DNA from: Anniella stebbinsi
Taxonomy: Eukaryota > Chordata > Lepidosauria > Squamata > Anniellidae
DNA length: 64,000 nucleotides
Assembly (NCBI GenBank): GCA_029215795.1
Contig: JARDYH010000007.1
Coordinates: forward strand, 22,765,763-22,829,762
Direction: 5' to 3'
Shown in pieces: positions 45,150 to 59,217 of the stretch (positions are counted from its first letter, which is position 1; each line of letters starts with the position of its first letter). The notes under the pieces were generated by a model. The model saw only the letters and a program-made list of their open reading frames with translations. It had not been told where the DNA came from and searched no databases. The position numbers and the translations under genes are program-made.

Positions 45150-46310
45150 TAGTATCTTGGTCCATGGGAAGAAGGGAGAAGGCAGGACTGATTCTAAATT
45201 CACAGGGAAAGCAGTCATGGGATATGTAGGGCTACTGGGCCCCAGCATCTGTCCAAAGATGCTGCCCATAACATGACAATGCCAGGTCTATTTCACCTGC
45301 CTTATAGAAGCACTTTGACTTCCCTAAGGCATTTTTTGGAGCAGGATTTTCAAATTCACCTCAGAATTTAACTTTAGATCTTATCCAACTTTCTGTTGAA
45401 TTTTACTATGGAGATACCTTATTTTCACTGTGCATCACACTGGGAGTTTGTGTTGAAACATGGCTCATACATTTCCAGTACAGATAAGTGACCCTGGTAG
45501 CCAGATTATTCTCAGGTTTTAGCAATTTTGCCCCCAGCATGCAGACTTTCTTCACTAGCCCTGCATTCCTAACACATTATCTGAGGGTATAGATGTATGG
45601 ATTTTATATGCAGTTATCTTTTGGGTTACAGATGTCTTCAAATTTTGCAACCCAGTTCTCAGTTCAGCAAATGTGTACAAAAAAATGTATCCATTACGGA
45701 AACACCAGCACAATTCTTTTTTTCTTGGTAGAAAGGCAGGGTACAGATCAAGCAAACAAATATGTGTAGAGAAATGCACTTTTATAAGGGGAATGCATGT
45801 ACAAATGCATATTTTAGTGGGAAATGCCTACGATGTACATTGCCATGTGCTTTTAAAAAAGTGGCAGGAAGACTGGAATGGAGAGGTGATTGAACACATG
45901 CAAATCACAACATGGATTGGAAACAGGCTGATCTGACCTTTTCTATCTCATGTATGCAAAATGGATGTTAACTGTACAGATGCTAAGAGACATCCTCATC
46001 AGTAACTCCCATCCCAGAATGGACTCCATCAACAACCATTATAACTGGCTGCAGTGGGGGGGAGGGGGAGAAGTACCTGAATGACTTCGTTGGGGATAAC
46101 TTTCATTTGGTTCATCTTTGGCCAAAACTGACTTCTGCAATGACCAGTCAACTTGATCACAGTAGGCACATGTACATGTTCCCCCACATGTGTACATGTT
46201 CATATGAGGGAGGGGGAAGTGAGCACTCCCCTTGAAGGATCAGGACCATAGCTTAGGAGTGCTCCTTGATCCTTTGCTGTTCCTGGATCTTTAGGTGTGG
46301 TGGTAGCAAG

Positions 46311-47569
46311 TAGGGGTGTGCATCGGATCAGGTCCGATCCACAATCCGGAGCTGATCCAACCGAAATCAGATAAAATTATCCGATTCCGATCCTGGCTTC
46401 TGGATCATCCGATCTGATCCGAACTGGTCTGAAAGGACCCGATCTGTTTCGGTTAAGATCAGAGGATTGGACCTCCTCCTCCCCTTCATGCTTCTTACCT
46501 GCTGGGGCCGTCCACTGCCACCTGTGGGCGGCAGCAGATGGCAGTGGACGGCCCCGGCAGGTAATCCCCCTCCTCCCCTTCATGCTCCTTACCTGCTGGG
46601 TCCATTCGCTGCTGTCCGCTGCCCCCTTCTACTGAGAAACAGGCTCCGTGGCCTGCCTCTCAGTAGCGCAATGGGTGATGAAGTCACCAGGCGCGCTACT
46701 GAGAGGCAAGCCACGAAGACTGTTTCTCAGTGGAAGGGGGCAGCGGACGGCAGCAGATGGCCCCAGCAGGTAAGGAGCGCAAAGGAGAGGAGGGGGAGGG
46801 CCCCATTTACCTGCAGGGGCACCCGCTTCCATCTGCTGCTGCGATCTACTGAGAAACAGGCTTCGCGGCCTAGTTCTCAGTAGAGCGCTGTGTGATGACA
46901 TCATCACCTGGCGCTCTACTGGGAACTAGGCCATGAAGCCTGTTTCTCAATAGATCACAGCAGCAGACGGAAGCGGGTGCCCCAGCAAGTAAGGAGCATG
47001 AGGGGGGAGGAGGACGAGGGCCCTACTTACCTGCCGGGGCGCCTGCTTTCCTCTGGTGCTTTGATCTACTGAGAAACAGGCTTTGTGGCCTGCCTCTCAG
47101 TAGCGCCCCAGGTGATGACATCATCATCTGGCGTGCTACTGAGAGGCAGCCCACAAAGCCTGTTTCTCAGTAGATTGGAGTAGCGGATGGCAATGAACTG
47201 CCCCGGCAGGTAAGAAGTGCAAGGGGGAGGGGGCTTACCTGCTGGGGCCATCTGCTGCCATCCACTGCCACCTGTAGGTGGCAGCGGACGGCAGCAGACA
47301 GCCCTGGCAAGTGAGGAGCACAAGTGGGGTTGGAGGGGCAGGGAGGGGGGAGTTAGGCCCCCACTCACCCACCCACTGCCATGTTGCTAGCCTATGGTGA
47401 AAACACCAAAAATGGTGGCCGATCCAAAAATTGGACGTCCGATTTTCGGATTGGGATCAGATCTGTTCCTATCTGAGGGACCTCCAATTTTGTCCAAACC
47501 AATCCAGGACAACATCGGAGGTCCCAATCCAGGTCCCGATCCAATCCAGGGGGTCCGTACACATCCCTA
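46311..47569. mobile_element. non-autonomous hAT relative, 1.26 kb, older
   Basis: Starts TAGGGGTGTGCATCGGATC and ends with the mirror of TAGGGATGTGTAC. The flanks GTAGCAAG (46303-46310) and GCGGGAAG (47570-47577) match at 5 of 8 bases, as expected of a decayed duplication. GATCC units are mutated. Inside are three palindromes around TGATGACATCATCA-like cores (46675, 46893, 47113) with TACTGAGAAACAGGC arms. Confidence 0.85.
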
Positions 47570-47577
47570 GCGGGAAG

Positions 47578-48442
47578 AAGTGTATTTGCATAATTATGAT
47601 TGGCGTAGGGCTTTATGAACTCAGCTGGTGTCTATGCAGCAAGGGTGGACCTGTACCCAGGGGCATGTGGTGACTTACGAGCACTCAGATCCACTCTCTT
47701 GCCAGGTGCATTCAGTTGGGTCCATAAGGGCTGGTCATAGGGTGGGTGGGTCCCCTGCCCTCATGGTCCCAACTGGACACTTATGGCATTCCTAACTTGG
47801 TGTGCCAGCTGCAACCCTTCCTCTATTGTTCATACTTGGCAACAATTATCCCTGTTTTGGTTCCCTATTGCAGTGTGCAATATGTGCAGTGATAAAGGTT
47901 TTCTGGGGAGGAAATAGAATTGGAATTCTGGCTAATTTGCATTGGGTGCTTTGTATCAGAAAATTTCCAGTTTGCATCAAATACAATTTATCATGCCCTA
48001 GAGACTGAACAATTTTGCATTCTACTTGTAATTAATCAACAGCAGTTTTTTTTTAAAAAAAATACTCCATGTTGCTTTTTTGTCCCAATGCACCACAAGT
48101 ATTTGACCCGAAATATTTGAGCAGAGAAATTCAATCACTCTAAGGTTGTAATCCTGTACACAGTCACCTGAATTCAATGGGACTTACTTCTAATTAGACA
48201 GGTATTGATTTACACTGTGAATGTGATTTAGAAGTTATATTATGTAGATTTTTTTTTTTTTAGGAACAAGAATTTTTATGAGAAGATGTGCAATGCATTA
48301 ACGTTAGCAACCCACAAAACTGTCCATGATATGCTAACAACCACTCATCTGTTATAACAGAGTTCCGCTCTCTTCCACTACAGCTGTTGGGGCACCTTCA
48401 ATTTCATGGTTGCTATTAATTAATTCTGTTTTACAATGAAAC

Positions 48443-48477
<35 letters not shown>

Positions 48478-50082
48478 AATATATATATCTACACACACAC
48501 AAATATCTATGTAGCTATCTACACAAACACACACAAATATCTATCTATCTATCTATCTATCTATCTACACATACACTCACAAATATATATCTGCTAGGGA
48601 CAATCACCTGGGGGGGAAAAAAAATCAATTACAACTCTGAAACTGCCAAGCTTGCCAGAAATTGTTTCTTAAATTTGTTGCACTTTATGAAATGATTAAA
48701 AAAGAAAAGAAGAAAAAGAAATCTGCTGAAAAGTAAAACACCAGAAAAATATTCCAGAAAATAATAATCTAGTTTGGGAAAAAGCCTTCCCCACACCTCT
48801 GTCTATGTGGGGCTACCAATTGATACAAAATGTTCCCCCACATGTTCCCATGGTAATTTCATTGTATAATAATAGAAAATATTTGGTACTTGAATTTGCT
48901 TGTTTACCGTTCATTTCTCCTCCCAGTTCTGTTTCCCCCCCTTGTGTCTCAAACCTCTTAGATGGTAAGTCACTACTATAACCCCCTTCTGTGTTTTGGC
49001 AGACAGGTGATATGTAAATAGAATATGTGTACATGCATAGAATTGGGCTTCAATTGTGTCAAGGTTATTTTCATGGCTTGTCTAGGGGAGCAAGTTGGCT
49101 GTGATTTATTTACCAAGCATACCACAATGCTCAGGTTGCTGCAATTCATATTGCTGTTTGCATCCTGTCAACAATTGAAGATTTACAAGGACAGGCTTTT
49201 ACTCTGTCGAGACTCAACTCTTTTTCCTCTTTGAGATCCAGCTCTTCCTCCTCAATTTTTGTGTATTGCTTTCATTGATCCAATCCATTTTAAAGTATGA
49301 ACCCCCTCTCCTATAGCCTTCTTTTCTTCCGGCTGTGAAGAGTTCTATGCCACAATTTAGACCTTTGACTATGTGCTGGGTTTCCACATCAATGGAATAA
49401 TGCATCTCAGGGTACCACCTGTGTGCTTCTCAGGAGATGCAAGAGTCAAACAGCTTTGCTCTCAACTTGGTGCAAGTAAAATATATATATACCGCCACCG
49501 CCGCCACCAAAAAAGATAGCATATTCGAAATGTAAGACTCACAAAGCGAATACTGTAAAAGGAACAACCAGTTTTGTCAAAAAGAACAAAAGTGCACTAT
49601 TAGTCCTCGTGAAGGCTTGAGGCTTATAAAGGCAAGGTAATAAAGTCAGGCCTAGAGGCCTGCCATTTTCTTTTGGGAGGGGGTATCCCTTAGAGGAGCA
49701 GTTTCATTTCCCCAGTTAAGTTTCATTTCTTCAGGTTTGAAACCATACTTTCAGTTTGGGGGATGAGGGATAAAGGTAGAGAGCCAGCCAGGAACAGCCA
49801 GCCAGAAAATGGCATGAACATGGAGAAGAAGTAGACTGGGAAAGGTTAAGTGCAGCTAGGGAAACTTGCATTTTGCAGCTTTTGTTTTCCCTTAATGCCT
49901 TTTGTATTGCTCAGCTCTGTTGAGTAAATACATTTAGTTGTAAGTTGCTTGTTTTAATATTCCTGCAACCTGTTTTGTTAAACCCCAAGGGTCTGGTTTG
50001 TCAATCACCCCACTTCTACATCCTAAACACCACATTGTTGGGAAGGGGAAGGTAAAGGAAGGAAGGTGAGACTCTGCCGTAG
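47578..50082. other. noncoding
   Basis: A squamate-type fragment (AATTCAATGGGACTTACTTC) lies at 48145-48200. An AT/CA/ATCT compound microsatellite lies at 48447-48565. No gene is supported. Confidence 0.55.
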
Positions 50083-50540
50083 GGTGACCATATGCCAGGA
50101 AAAACCAGGACATGTCTGGATTTTTGGTCACAAATCCGGGAAAGGGGGGGGGACTTATGAAATTTGAAAAAAAAAACTGGATTTTTCCCATCTTCCCCCC
50201 ACCCAAAGGTCAGCTCTACTTTATAGTCAATGGGAATTAATTTTTAAAGATACAGTGATGATACTTGGCATCATGATAGCGCTTAGGGAGGGTTTTAACT
50301 ATGCCAAATTTTAAGCAGATCCATTCATCCATTGATTTTTAGGATTTTTTTTTTACAAATAATTGAGATTTTAAAATTAATTTTAGAAAAAAAATCATTT
50401 TTAAAGATGAGATGAAACTTGACAGCATGATAGCTCTTAAGTAGGGCTTTATTCATTCCAAGTTTCAATCAGATCTGTCCATCCATTGAGTTTTTTAAAG
50501 TTTGGGGTTTTAAAATTAATTAAAGAAACAACAACACTAG
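50083..50540. repeat. MITE-like element carrying hAT-arm-like modules
   Basis: It starts AGGGTGACCATATGCCAGG (family B-like terminus). It then has two diverged units with TTTTTAAAGATACAGTGATG or TTTTTAAAGATGAGATG, then ACTTGGCATCATGATAGC or ACTTGACAGCATGATAGC, then CAGATCTGTCCATCCATTGA. The right end is not located. Confidence 0.5.
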
Positions 50541-51577
50541 AGCCATGCCCTTCAAACTCAGGTTGTCAAACCTCCTTTTTGGGGTCTTGCACCTTGAGCA
50601 GTTTCAGCCCTTGGATATCTCACTTGTATGTGGAACAGATTTGTCTTAATTATGTGCTGTAAAATCAGACATGTGCCCAAGATTCATTTAACTTTGCCAA
50701 GGGTGAGGAGGAATTCTCCAACAGTTTATCCAGGGTGAGGCTCACCATTAGTAGTGGCATTAGCATAGCTTCTTTCTTTTTTTCCTAAGGATTTCCCCCT
50801 TTATTTATTTATTTATTTATTTACAGTACTTATATACTGCTCCCCATTCAAGAATTTCAATTGCCACCACTATTTTGCATCACAGGCCTAGCATCATTCC
50901 AGGATTTGTGTATTGGAGGTGTATTCCATTGAAAAAAACAAAGAAGAAAAGGTTTCCAAGTAAACATGGATAGAATTGGGAGGTAAGTCCCACTGAAACC
51001 AATAAAACAATTGCCTACTTAAGGAAAGCTCTTACAAGCCTTGTGTTTCAAACAGTGCTGTCGGATTCTGTAGAGGGCAGGTATCATGATGTCCCACAAG
51101 ACTAGCGAGCTGTATGAGTTACTTGGGTGAAGTGGTTTTCATTGTTCTGTTTACATTGTTTGACACTGGTCTCCAGAGCAAAATATATTTCTGTTTGCTG
51201 GCTGGGTTGTACTACGATGATACTGTATTCAACAATTATATACAGAAATTGCATTTTTTTTTTTTGGGTAGCGCCTGAAATGTGATGCTCAGCTACTGTA
51301 CTTCCTTACCACCTTGCCAGAGACAGATGGTAGACCACCACCACAGCAAGGAGCAGAAAGGTGGGACTGCAGTTCCTTGTCCTAGCCTCATCAGGAGCAG
51401 ATGCTCACTAGATGATTTGGTGTTATCATGGAACATGACCACCTCAATCAGATTGTCAGGAGGGCAGCTGTAGATCAGTCTGAACACAACTGAGTTGAAT
51501 TTGGTATTCAGGACCTTAGACAGCTCCAACACTGTGCTGCTCCAACAATGGTTAACAACATATCAAGCAGCAGTCCT

Positions 51578-51613
<36 letters not shown>

Positions 51614-54600
51614 TCTTAGTGGATACAGGGGGCCTGATCCAGATCCTAAAAGCCACCCTAACCACATGTTAGGGTTCCAGTCTAGATAAAAAGCCCTGCA
51701 CCTACTCTACAATAAAACTAAAAAGTAGCTGCTACATATAGATTTAAAGTAATATTTGGCCCAAAGCAGCCCCCTCTACAGGTTGAAAAAGTGGGGCCGA
51801 GAGTCAAAAATAAATAAATAAAAAGCAGTTAAGCCAAAATTCATTTATTGATCCATCATGTTGAGACCCTTACACATAGTCCTTAATGAGAGAAACAAAA
51901 TCTACAAAACATGTACCTATAGCTTTAGTAATAAGGTTTAAATATACTTCTAAAATAAGATGGATAACCGATGTCTACTTATACAAAATGTAAACATCAT
52001 TCCTAAAATTAGAAACACAACCATTTTTCCCATTATAAACATTATGACATGTGTGTAGATTTATTTATTTACTTATTTACATTTGTGAAAATTGGAGCTT
52101 CAATTTCCATGGAGATACTGAGTGGGTTGGAGTTATCTTTTGTAAACAAATTCTCAGTAACTTGATGAGGTGGGGGAATCCTGGGAGAAGTTTCCCCCCT
52201 TCTCTTTTCAAACCTTTGCCTTTTTGTTGTGGTGTTCCTAGGCATTATGTTTCCCTCAATAACATGCTGTTGGAATGGTGCTTCATCATGCATGAGCACT
52301 GATGGAGAAAAACTGGGTCATTAGTTTGGGCATACTTTGCCATTGCTCCATGGCTGATTTCATCCTCATTAGTATCAGTTCCCGTATTAAAGTCCAATCA
52401 CTGTGTCTCCAGTCCAAGGGCATTCTTGGTAGTGACTCCTCTTTGGAGTCTCTGGCCAACTTACTGAGAGTGGTGCCAATATACCCTTTGTTCAACCCTG
52501 ATCCCAAGAAACCAATGGGATTCCCTCAGGCCCTGCAAAGCTGCTGACACTGGTCTGGCTCCTCAATTTGGGCTATATGTTCTTCAAGGGCAGACTGACT
52601 GATTGATAATTAAGACATTCTTGTCTTCATCCAAGCCAACAGCTCTCACAGTTTTGAATGTTTATCATTCTGTTTCAGTTCACAAATCATTTGAACTTGC
52701 TCCATTCGCAACTCTGAATATGTTCATGAACAGGACTAAACAAGTTTATTTCATGTTTGGGAGAAATGCTTGAATATTCCCAAACTATTCATCGTGTCTG
52801 AATGAACAGGCACACTTTGGAATGCACATTTTTCAAAAGAGATGCATTTTTTAAAGCTTTGGTGGGGAAGTGCACACTTAAAGAGAGAGGGAAAAAAGCA
52901 TGAACGGACAAGTACATGTTTCCATTTGAATTGCACACTTTTCCTGTCTAAATGAAAAGGAAAAAAAAAACAGGTTGCTGAGAATGGACCCAAGCGTTTG
53001 GAGAGTTTCAGCAACCTTTAGGACCCTGGTTCTCCCATCCCTTATTGGAGATTTTCTGAAACTTAGAGCTCCATCACACCAGCAATTCAGTGCACTCTTT
53101 CCATGCCTGGTGTGTGGATTTGCAGCACGCTACTCACATGATGCCATGTCTGTCCTGCTGACACTCTGCCTCTTCCCCAGCCTTTCTTAAAACACTAAAA
53201 GTATGGATTATTTTCCCTAAGCCCATTTAATGTGCCCTAAGCCTCTGTGTAGTTTAAAGGAACTGGGGGCTTGAATGGACCGCATCAGGTCCTGGCAGGA
53301 AAAAGCGATCTTTCTTAGAAGCCAGCTGCAAGCCTCAATATAAAACCCAAACCTTGCATCCCAGGTTGAAACTTTTTTAAAAAAAACATACAACGTCCGA
53401 CTCTCTGCAGATACAGGATTGTGCTCCCTCGATGCCTTCAAAGAGCCAGACTAAAGGGTTGCTCCATTTTTGTCCAGTACTCATCTGACAGGACCTGACT
53501 GACAGGAAAAAGAAAAGGGGAGGGGTGGAATGGAGTGGAAGAGCAAATGAGTGAAAGAGAGAAAGAGCAGCTATTCAGGTGAAAGGGATTGTAAGCTTGG
53601 TGCGCTTTTGTCTCAGAGGTAAAAAATTGCGGAGGCAATCCAGGGGGGGATTGGGTGTGATGGAGTCATAGAGAGAGGAGGGGGGAGCAGTAGCAACAAC
53701 AGTGCCTATGCTACTTTGTCCTTGATTATACTGTTTCTTTCCTTTTCTTTTTTTGTCTTGGTTCAAAAATTCAATAACACTCCCCTCTTCTCCCACACTA
53801 GGCAATTAAACGGAAAATACGTTTCATTTTGAAAAATAAGCAGCCTGTAACCTGCTTTTAAGCTGATGCTGCACTCACAGTTTGGTGCTTACGGTCTAAC
53901 TGGGAAAATGAAAAGCTTTATTTTCTTTTTTTTCCCTTCACTGCATCCAGTGCAGTTAGGATTTAAAATGCACTATCACCGGCTATGGAGTTAGATAGAA
54001 TGCATTTTTTGGGAGGGGAAAAAAAATCTCTGATGTTCTCTTGTGTGTATTATATCCCCCACTTCAGCAATTCAGCTAAATAGTTTAGTCACGCTAAACA
54101 TGTAAACACCCATAAAAGCATTTAAAGACACAGCATCAGGAGAAATAGGAAAGTAGGAGTTAAGAGAATATTTTAGATGCATTCATATGTATACACAACC
54201 CTCAGGATCCCATAGGAACAGTTAGGAATTTAATGATTTCTCCACCAGCTTCCTGTCTTCTCATCAACATCCCCAAGGTAGGAAATATAGTAGGAGGACA
54301 ATAGAGTCACAATGAAACAGCTTAAAATAAATAAATAAATAAATAAACACCCCCTGCAACCATCAATTAAAAGACTAGCAGCAATGATAATACCTCTCAG
54401 ATAGCCATAGTGGAGGTTAGGCTAGTCCACAGCAAAAAAAAAACAGTCTTGATCCACAAAACGTTCACCCAAAGTGAGAGAAAAACATCTTATGAAGCCT
54501 CATCAGAACACCTGCCATGTGTTGATGAGTAATGGCGTTGGTGCCCAATGGCTATGTCTCCCCCAGCCGATGCCTGTGCTGGGTACAGTTCCCACCAATG

Positions 54601-55070
54601 ACACGTTTGGCCAACAAGAGAAACCATCCTGGACCAAACCTGAAGAGTTGAGATAGCGGCTGAAGAAATGATGATACACCACGACATAGGCTGTTCCTAT
54701 TTAGGCATTCTGTAGAGGCAGAATGCTACATTGTTTGCAACTTCCCCATCTCTTCAAGCAGAAGGGGAAAAGAGGCAACATTCTGTTGCCTCCTCTCAAA
54801 ATGGTAAGCCCTCCTCTCCTGTTAGATGGTTTTTTAAAAATATATATATTTTCACCGCCCGCCCAGAAATACTGGTGCTATCTGAGATGTCTTTTAGCAT
54901 ACCTCAGCCCATTGAAATTGGAGTAAAATCGTAGGCCAAATACTTTGCACAGACTAAAATTTTACATTTTACTGATGGCTGGGTATTTCTCTATGATAAC
55001 ATACTGCTGAGGGAGGAGCATTAGCACTTCTGGAAGAATGAAGAGGCAACTTCACAGTTTAGGGAAATTA
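50541..55070. other. noncoding
   Basis: A (TTTA)n fragment with ATACTGCTCCCCATTCAAG lies at 50798-50862 (same family as 60240). An (ATC)n tract is at 51578-51613 and an AAAT tract at 54327-54347. Scattered short open frames have no domains. Confidence 0.55.
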
Positions 55071-55190
55071 TTTACTTATTTATTTAATGAATTTTATATT
55101 GCCTGATAACCGAAGCTTTCTGGGTGGTTCACAAAAATTAAAACCACAACGTACAACATAAAATATAAAACATGGAAGTTTAAAAACACA
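55071..55190. repeat. (TTTA)n repeat fragment
   Basis: ATTGCCTGATAACCGAAGC follows TTTA repeats; the same family as 8129-8180. Confidence 0.5.
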
Positions 55191-55524
55191 ATATAAAAGC
55201 ATTGGTGATGATTTGAGCTGCCTGCTTTCTTGATGTTCCATGGCCCAAATGCTTCTGGATTTAGTACAAAACTTGTGGCTTAATTTTCTGGCTTCTCTGC
55301 TGTCCCATTTTGTTGCACTTCCCACAGATCTGGAGAAAATGCTTGTACTCTTTAGAAGTCCCTCCTTCTGCAATTAGAATATTGTGAACTGCAAAGGGAA
55401 AGGAATCCTATTGACCCTATCCCTGCCTCCCATCCTAACTACTGCAGTGAGGAATGTTAGGATCCACACATAAATTGCCAGCCCTGCAGAGAGCTTACAT
55501 GAGAAGAGAAAGCTCCCTGATGTA

Positions 55525-56436
55525 GAAGAACCACTGGTTTTTGGATAACCATTCCATTATAGGCAATGGAAATTAACCAAAATGCTTACAGCTCTGGCAT
55601 TTTTAAAGATAAAGAGATGAAACGTGGCACCATGTTAGCTCTTAAGTAGGGATTCCAACTTGGCATGGCTAAATCCCTACTTAAGAGCTACCATGGTGCC
55701 AAGTTTCATCTCTTTATCTATAAAAATGATGGAGATGTAAGCATTTTGTTGATTTCCATAGACTACAATGGAGTGGTTATTCTAACTTTAAAGGAGTCCT
55801 AAAAATCAAGACATGAATGGACCTGCTTCCAATTTGGTATGGCTAAATCCCTACTTAAGAACTACCATGGTGCCAAGTTTCATCTCTTTATCTATAAAAA
55901 TGATGGAGATGTAAGCATTTGTTGATTTCCATAGACTACAATGGTTATTTCAACTTTAAAGGATTCCTAAAAATCAAGACATGAATGGACCTACTTCCTA
56001 TTTGGCATGGCTAAATCCCTACTTAAGAAATACCATGGTGCCAGGTTTCATCTCTTTATCTATGAAAATGATGGAGATGTAAGCATTTTGTTGATTTCCA
56101 TAGACTACAATGGAGTGGTTATTCCAAATTTAAAGGATTCCTAAAAATCAAGACATGAATGGACCTGCTTCCAATTTGGCTTGGCTAAATCCCTACTTAA
56201 GAACTACCATGGTGCCAAGTTTCATCTCTTTATCTTTAAAAATGACAGAGCTGTAAGCAGTTTGGTGAATTTCCATTGCCTATAATGGAACTGTTATCCA
56301 AAAACCAGCGGTTCTTCAACGGATAATCCAATGAAGCAGAGCAAGGGAGCTGCTCTGAAAATCAAAGTGGAGAAACTGACCGATGGAGCTCCGCTTTGAA
56401 TTTTGGAGTGGAGCAGACCCACTCCGCACACCCCTA
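55525..56436. mobile_element. foldback element related to the hAT arms
   Basis: The outer arms AACCACTGGTTTTTGGATAA (left) and TTATCCAAAAACCAGCGGTT (right) are inverted. Inside are four units of about 168-174 bp (CTAAATCCCTACTTAAG at about 55669, 55843, 56011 and 56185) with the same CTTGGCACCAT...TTTTTAAAGATA theme as the hAT arms. The right side ends CCGCACACCCCTA, like the hAT terminus. No matching left terminus was found, so it is truncated or a different family. Confidence 0.6.
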
Positions 56437-59217
56437 ATGCTGATCTATATTTTAGGCTTGTTGTAAAGAGTCTTGAAATAATGTACTGTAAGGCTTCTGA
56501 ACAAATATATTTCCCCACATCTCTGATCTTGTTAATTATGCAAGAATTATTTCCCATAGCATGTCAGTCTCTCTTGTGATCAGACTATTTCAGCATTGTT
56601 GCTGTCCCATATGCTGCCTTGACTGTAAACACCATGGAGTCGTAACTGTTTAATAAATATTTCTACTAAGCTTGTAAAATAGCAATCAATAGATTAAGTA
56701 GCATAATTTCTGTGATATTCCTTGAGGTCAACCGGTTCTCCTTAACTATCCCACATCAATTCAGTCTTAACAGTTTAAATACTAGGTAATGGTCTCGTTT
56801 CAAAACACCAAGAATTCACCAAAGCTCATTTCTTTTTAATGAGATAGTAGAGATATTATACACTGTTATCGGGGGGTTTATGCTGTGATGTAAAGGCTAA
56901 TGACAGATTTGTGTTCCTTGTGTTGAGCTGGGAGAACACTTTTTTTTCCTCTGGTAAGTGCATATTTAAGACAATTTAGGATTACCCTAATTCCCTGTGG
57001 TAGTCAGCTAGCCAAAATATTGTCATTCCACTTCACTGTAACCTCTTCTTGAAATTATAGCATGCATTGCTCAGCACAATGCTTAAAGAAAGCATCCACT
57101 CAACAAACATCCAACAAAGCCGTTCTGTGCAATACAGAAACAACTGTGATGATGACTTCAAGTTACATCAGCTTGAATAGGAGATTGCCTTGGGGTAGGT
57201 GGGGGTAATGAGAAATGTTGACTTCAAACAATTAGGTGCACCAAATAGGACAGAGTATTGCACTGATAATTTCCTTATAATTGGGGTGGATCATGAGTTG
57301 CCATTCTGAAAACTATGGCCCCTTCTGTACACCAAAGAGGTTGAACACCAGGAGAGGTGTGGGGGAGGGGATTTATCCTGAATCTTCTTTCCAATTGGTT
57401 CCCCCATTCCACCTCCCATGCTATTCTGAGAGGGATGTCCCCAATCCTCAGGAGCATGGTTGTTGTTGCTGCTGCTGTTTTTTCAGGGGACTGCAGGAGG
57501 AAGGACTAAATTTCAAGAAATGCCTCCCCTCCTTCTGTCAGAAGGAAAGTCAATTTAGGGCAAGATATTGCTGGTGTAAGGCCAACTATGTGACCATTAA
57601 ATTATTATGGTTCTCAGTGTGTTTGATGGGATTGGGAAAGGCCATAGTATAAACAAATGAATCAATGAATAAAGAATGTTTGTGGGTGTTAGATTGTTAC
57701 ATTCATTCAGGGGTGTAGATATGTGTAGGGATGGATGAAAAAGAGGGCCCTTTAATTCCTTGTGAAAAGGGGGGTTCTTTTGGGGATATATTTTGAGACT
57801 GAAAAAAGAAAAAGAAAATATGTCCCTGAGTTGCCAAGACAAAGATGTGATACTCTCCATGTCTGCACATGATGTTGTGCTGAAAGAACTAGGTGATGCT
57901 CCCCTGATTGGCTAGGAAGTGCAGTGATGTGATCATGTTAATTATGTGATCCCTGATAGGCTGAGAGATCTTTAGTTGGCAATCACAAAGCTTATTGCAA
58001 ACGATTCTAAACTAGACAGATGGCTGATCCTACTCAATCAGATCATGAATTATTGCATGGGCGTTTCAGTGCCCAACACACACATACACACACACAACAG
58101 CTTTCATTTTTCTCTCAGAGCATCATCACACAGGGAGAAATCATGTTTGCTTACCGTCACTTCTCCACACGCGTGGTTGTCCCTCATTATTTTGTCCCTC
58201 AGCGGGCCAATTTGATGGCATTGCTTTTCCTGCACACAGCAGGAGATAGCAGCAACATTCATCTTTAAAAATAAGTTGGATTTACTGGGGTATTTTCTTT
58301 GTCGTGCGCAGGAGGTAAAAGGGGCAGAAGGCAGACAACATTGTGAGAGGGACCTGCAAAAAGTCTGCGAGTGCCCAGTAACAAGTGTGCAAGAAAATGC
58401 TCATCTGATGGAGCGCTCAGATTCACCTGTTATTCTGGCATTCTGCTTCTCCCCTTTTCATGAAGAGAAGACACTGGTGTTAGTTTTGTTGTGGGTGCCA
58501 TTTGCATCTCACCACCACTGCATATTGCATTGGGAGTCGGAGGGTGGTGAACAAACACTTCTACTAAGTAATAATGCTCCAGGAACTACAGTTCCCATCA
58601 AATTTCACCAAAAGAGGGATGCAAAAATAATTTTAGAATACAGTCCTATTGATTGTGCCTTTGGTGATTGGAAGCCCCCAAACGTGGAGGCATCCCATCA
58701 TCCAATGCAAGGTGGGAAGAGTGGTTGAGGCAATCTTCAACTCCCCACCCTTCAGATATTGCTAGATAGGCTTTTCAACCCATTTAGTGAGGGCGCTTCA
58801 GAGGGGAAGAGAAAGAGGCTCAGGATAACTCATATCCTGGCTTCTCTGGTTTCCTCTCCTCCCTCCCCACTGGGAAACACTCTTTTCCCCCACTCTGAGG
58901 TCAAGTTTCCAACCTTGAAGAGGCAGCTGGATTGGTTCTCTCTGTGACAGCTACAAGGGGGATGGGTCTGGAGTCAAATGGTCTCTGACCCCACCCCCAT
59001 CCATGGTCAGAGCATGGTGGGTTTTTCCAAGCCATCCTATGGTCCCTGAGACACTGTGCCAGGGAACATAGGTTGTGGAATCCTACCCTAAATTGGACTA
59101 GTGGTGTGCCTCAGATGGAGTGTGAAGAAGGGGCTCTTAGTTCTATGGGAATGTAAAATGGCTCTATCCTATATAAGAATTGCTAAGCCAACAGATGTCT
59201 GGACTAAAGACTAAATT
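56437..59217. other. noncoding
   Basis: The 150-codon open frame at 58276-58728 has no domain, no splice context and no homology I recognise. No gene is supported. Confidence 0.5.

Larger units (their letters stand above)
42813..46302. other. noncoding
   Basis: Holds two small hairpins (listed separately) and a (GA)n tract at 44829-44863. No gene is supported. Confidence 0.55.

Noticed and set aside
58276..58728. 150-codon open frame
   Set aside because: No domain, no compositional bias of coding DNA, no splice or promoter context; long frames of this size occur by chance in 64 kb.
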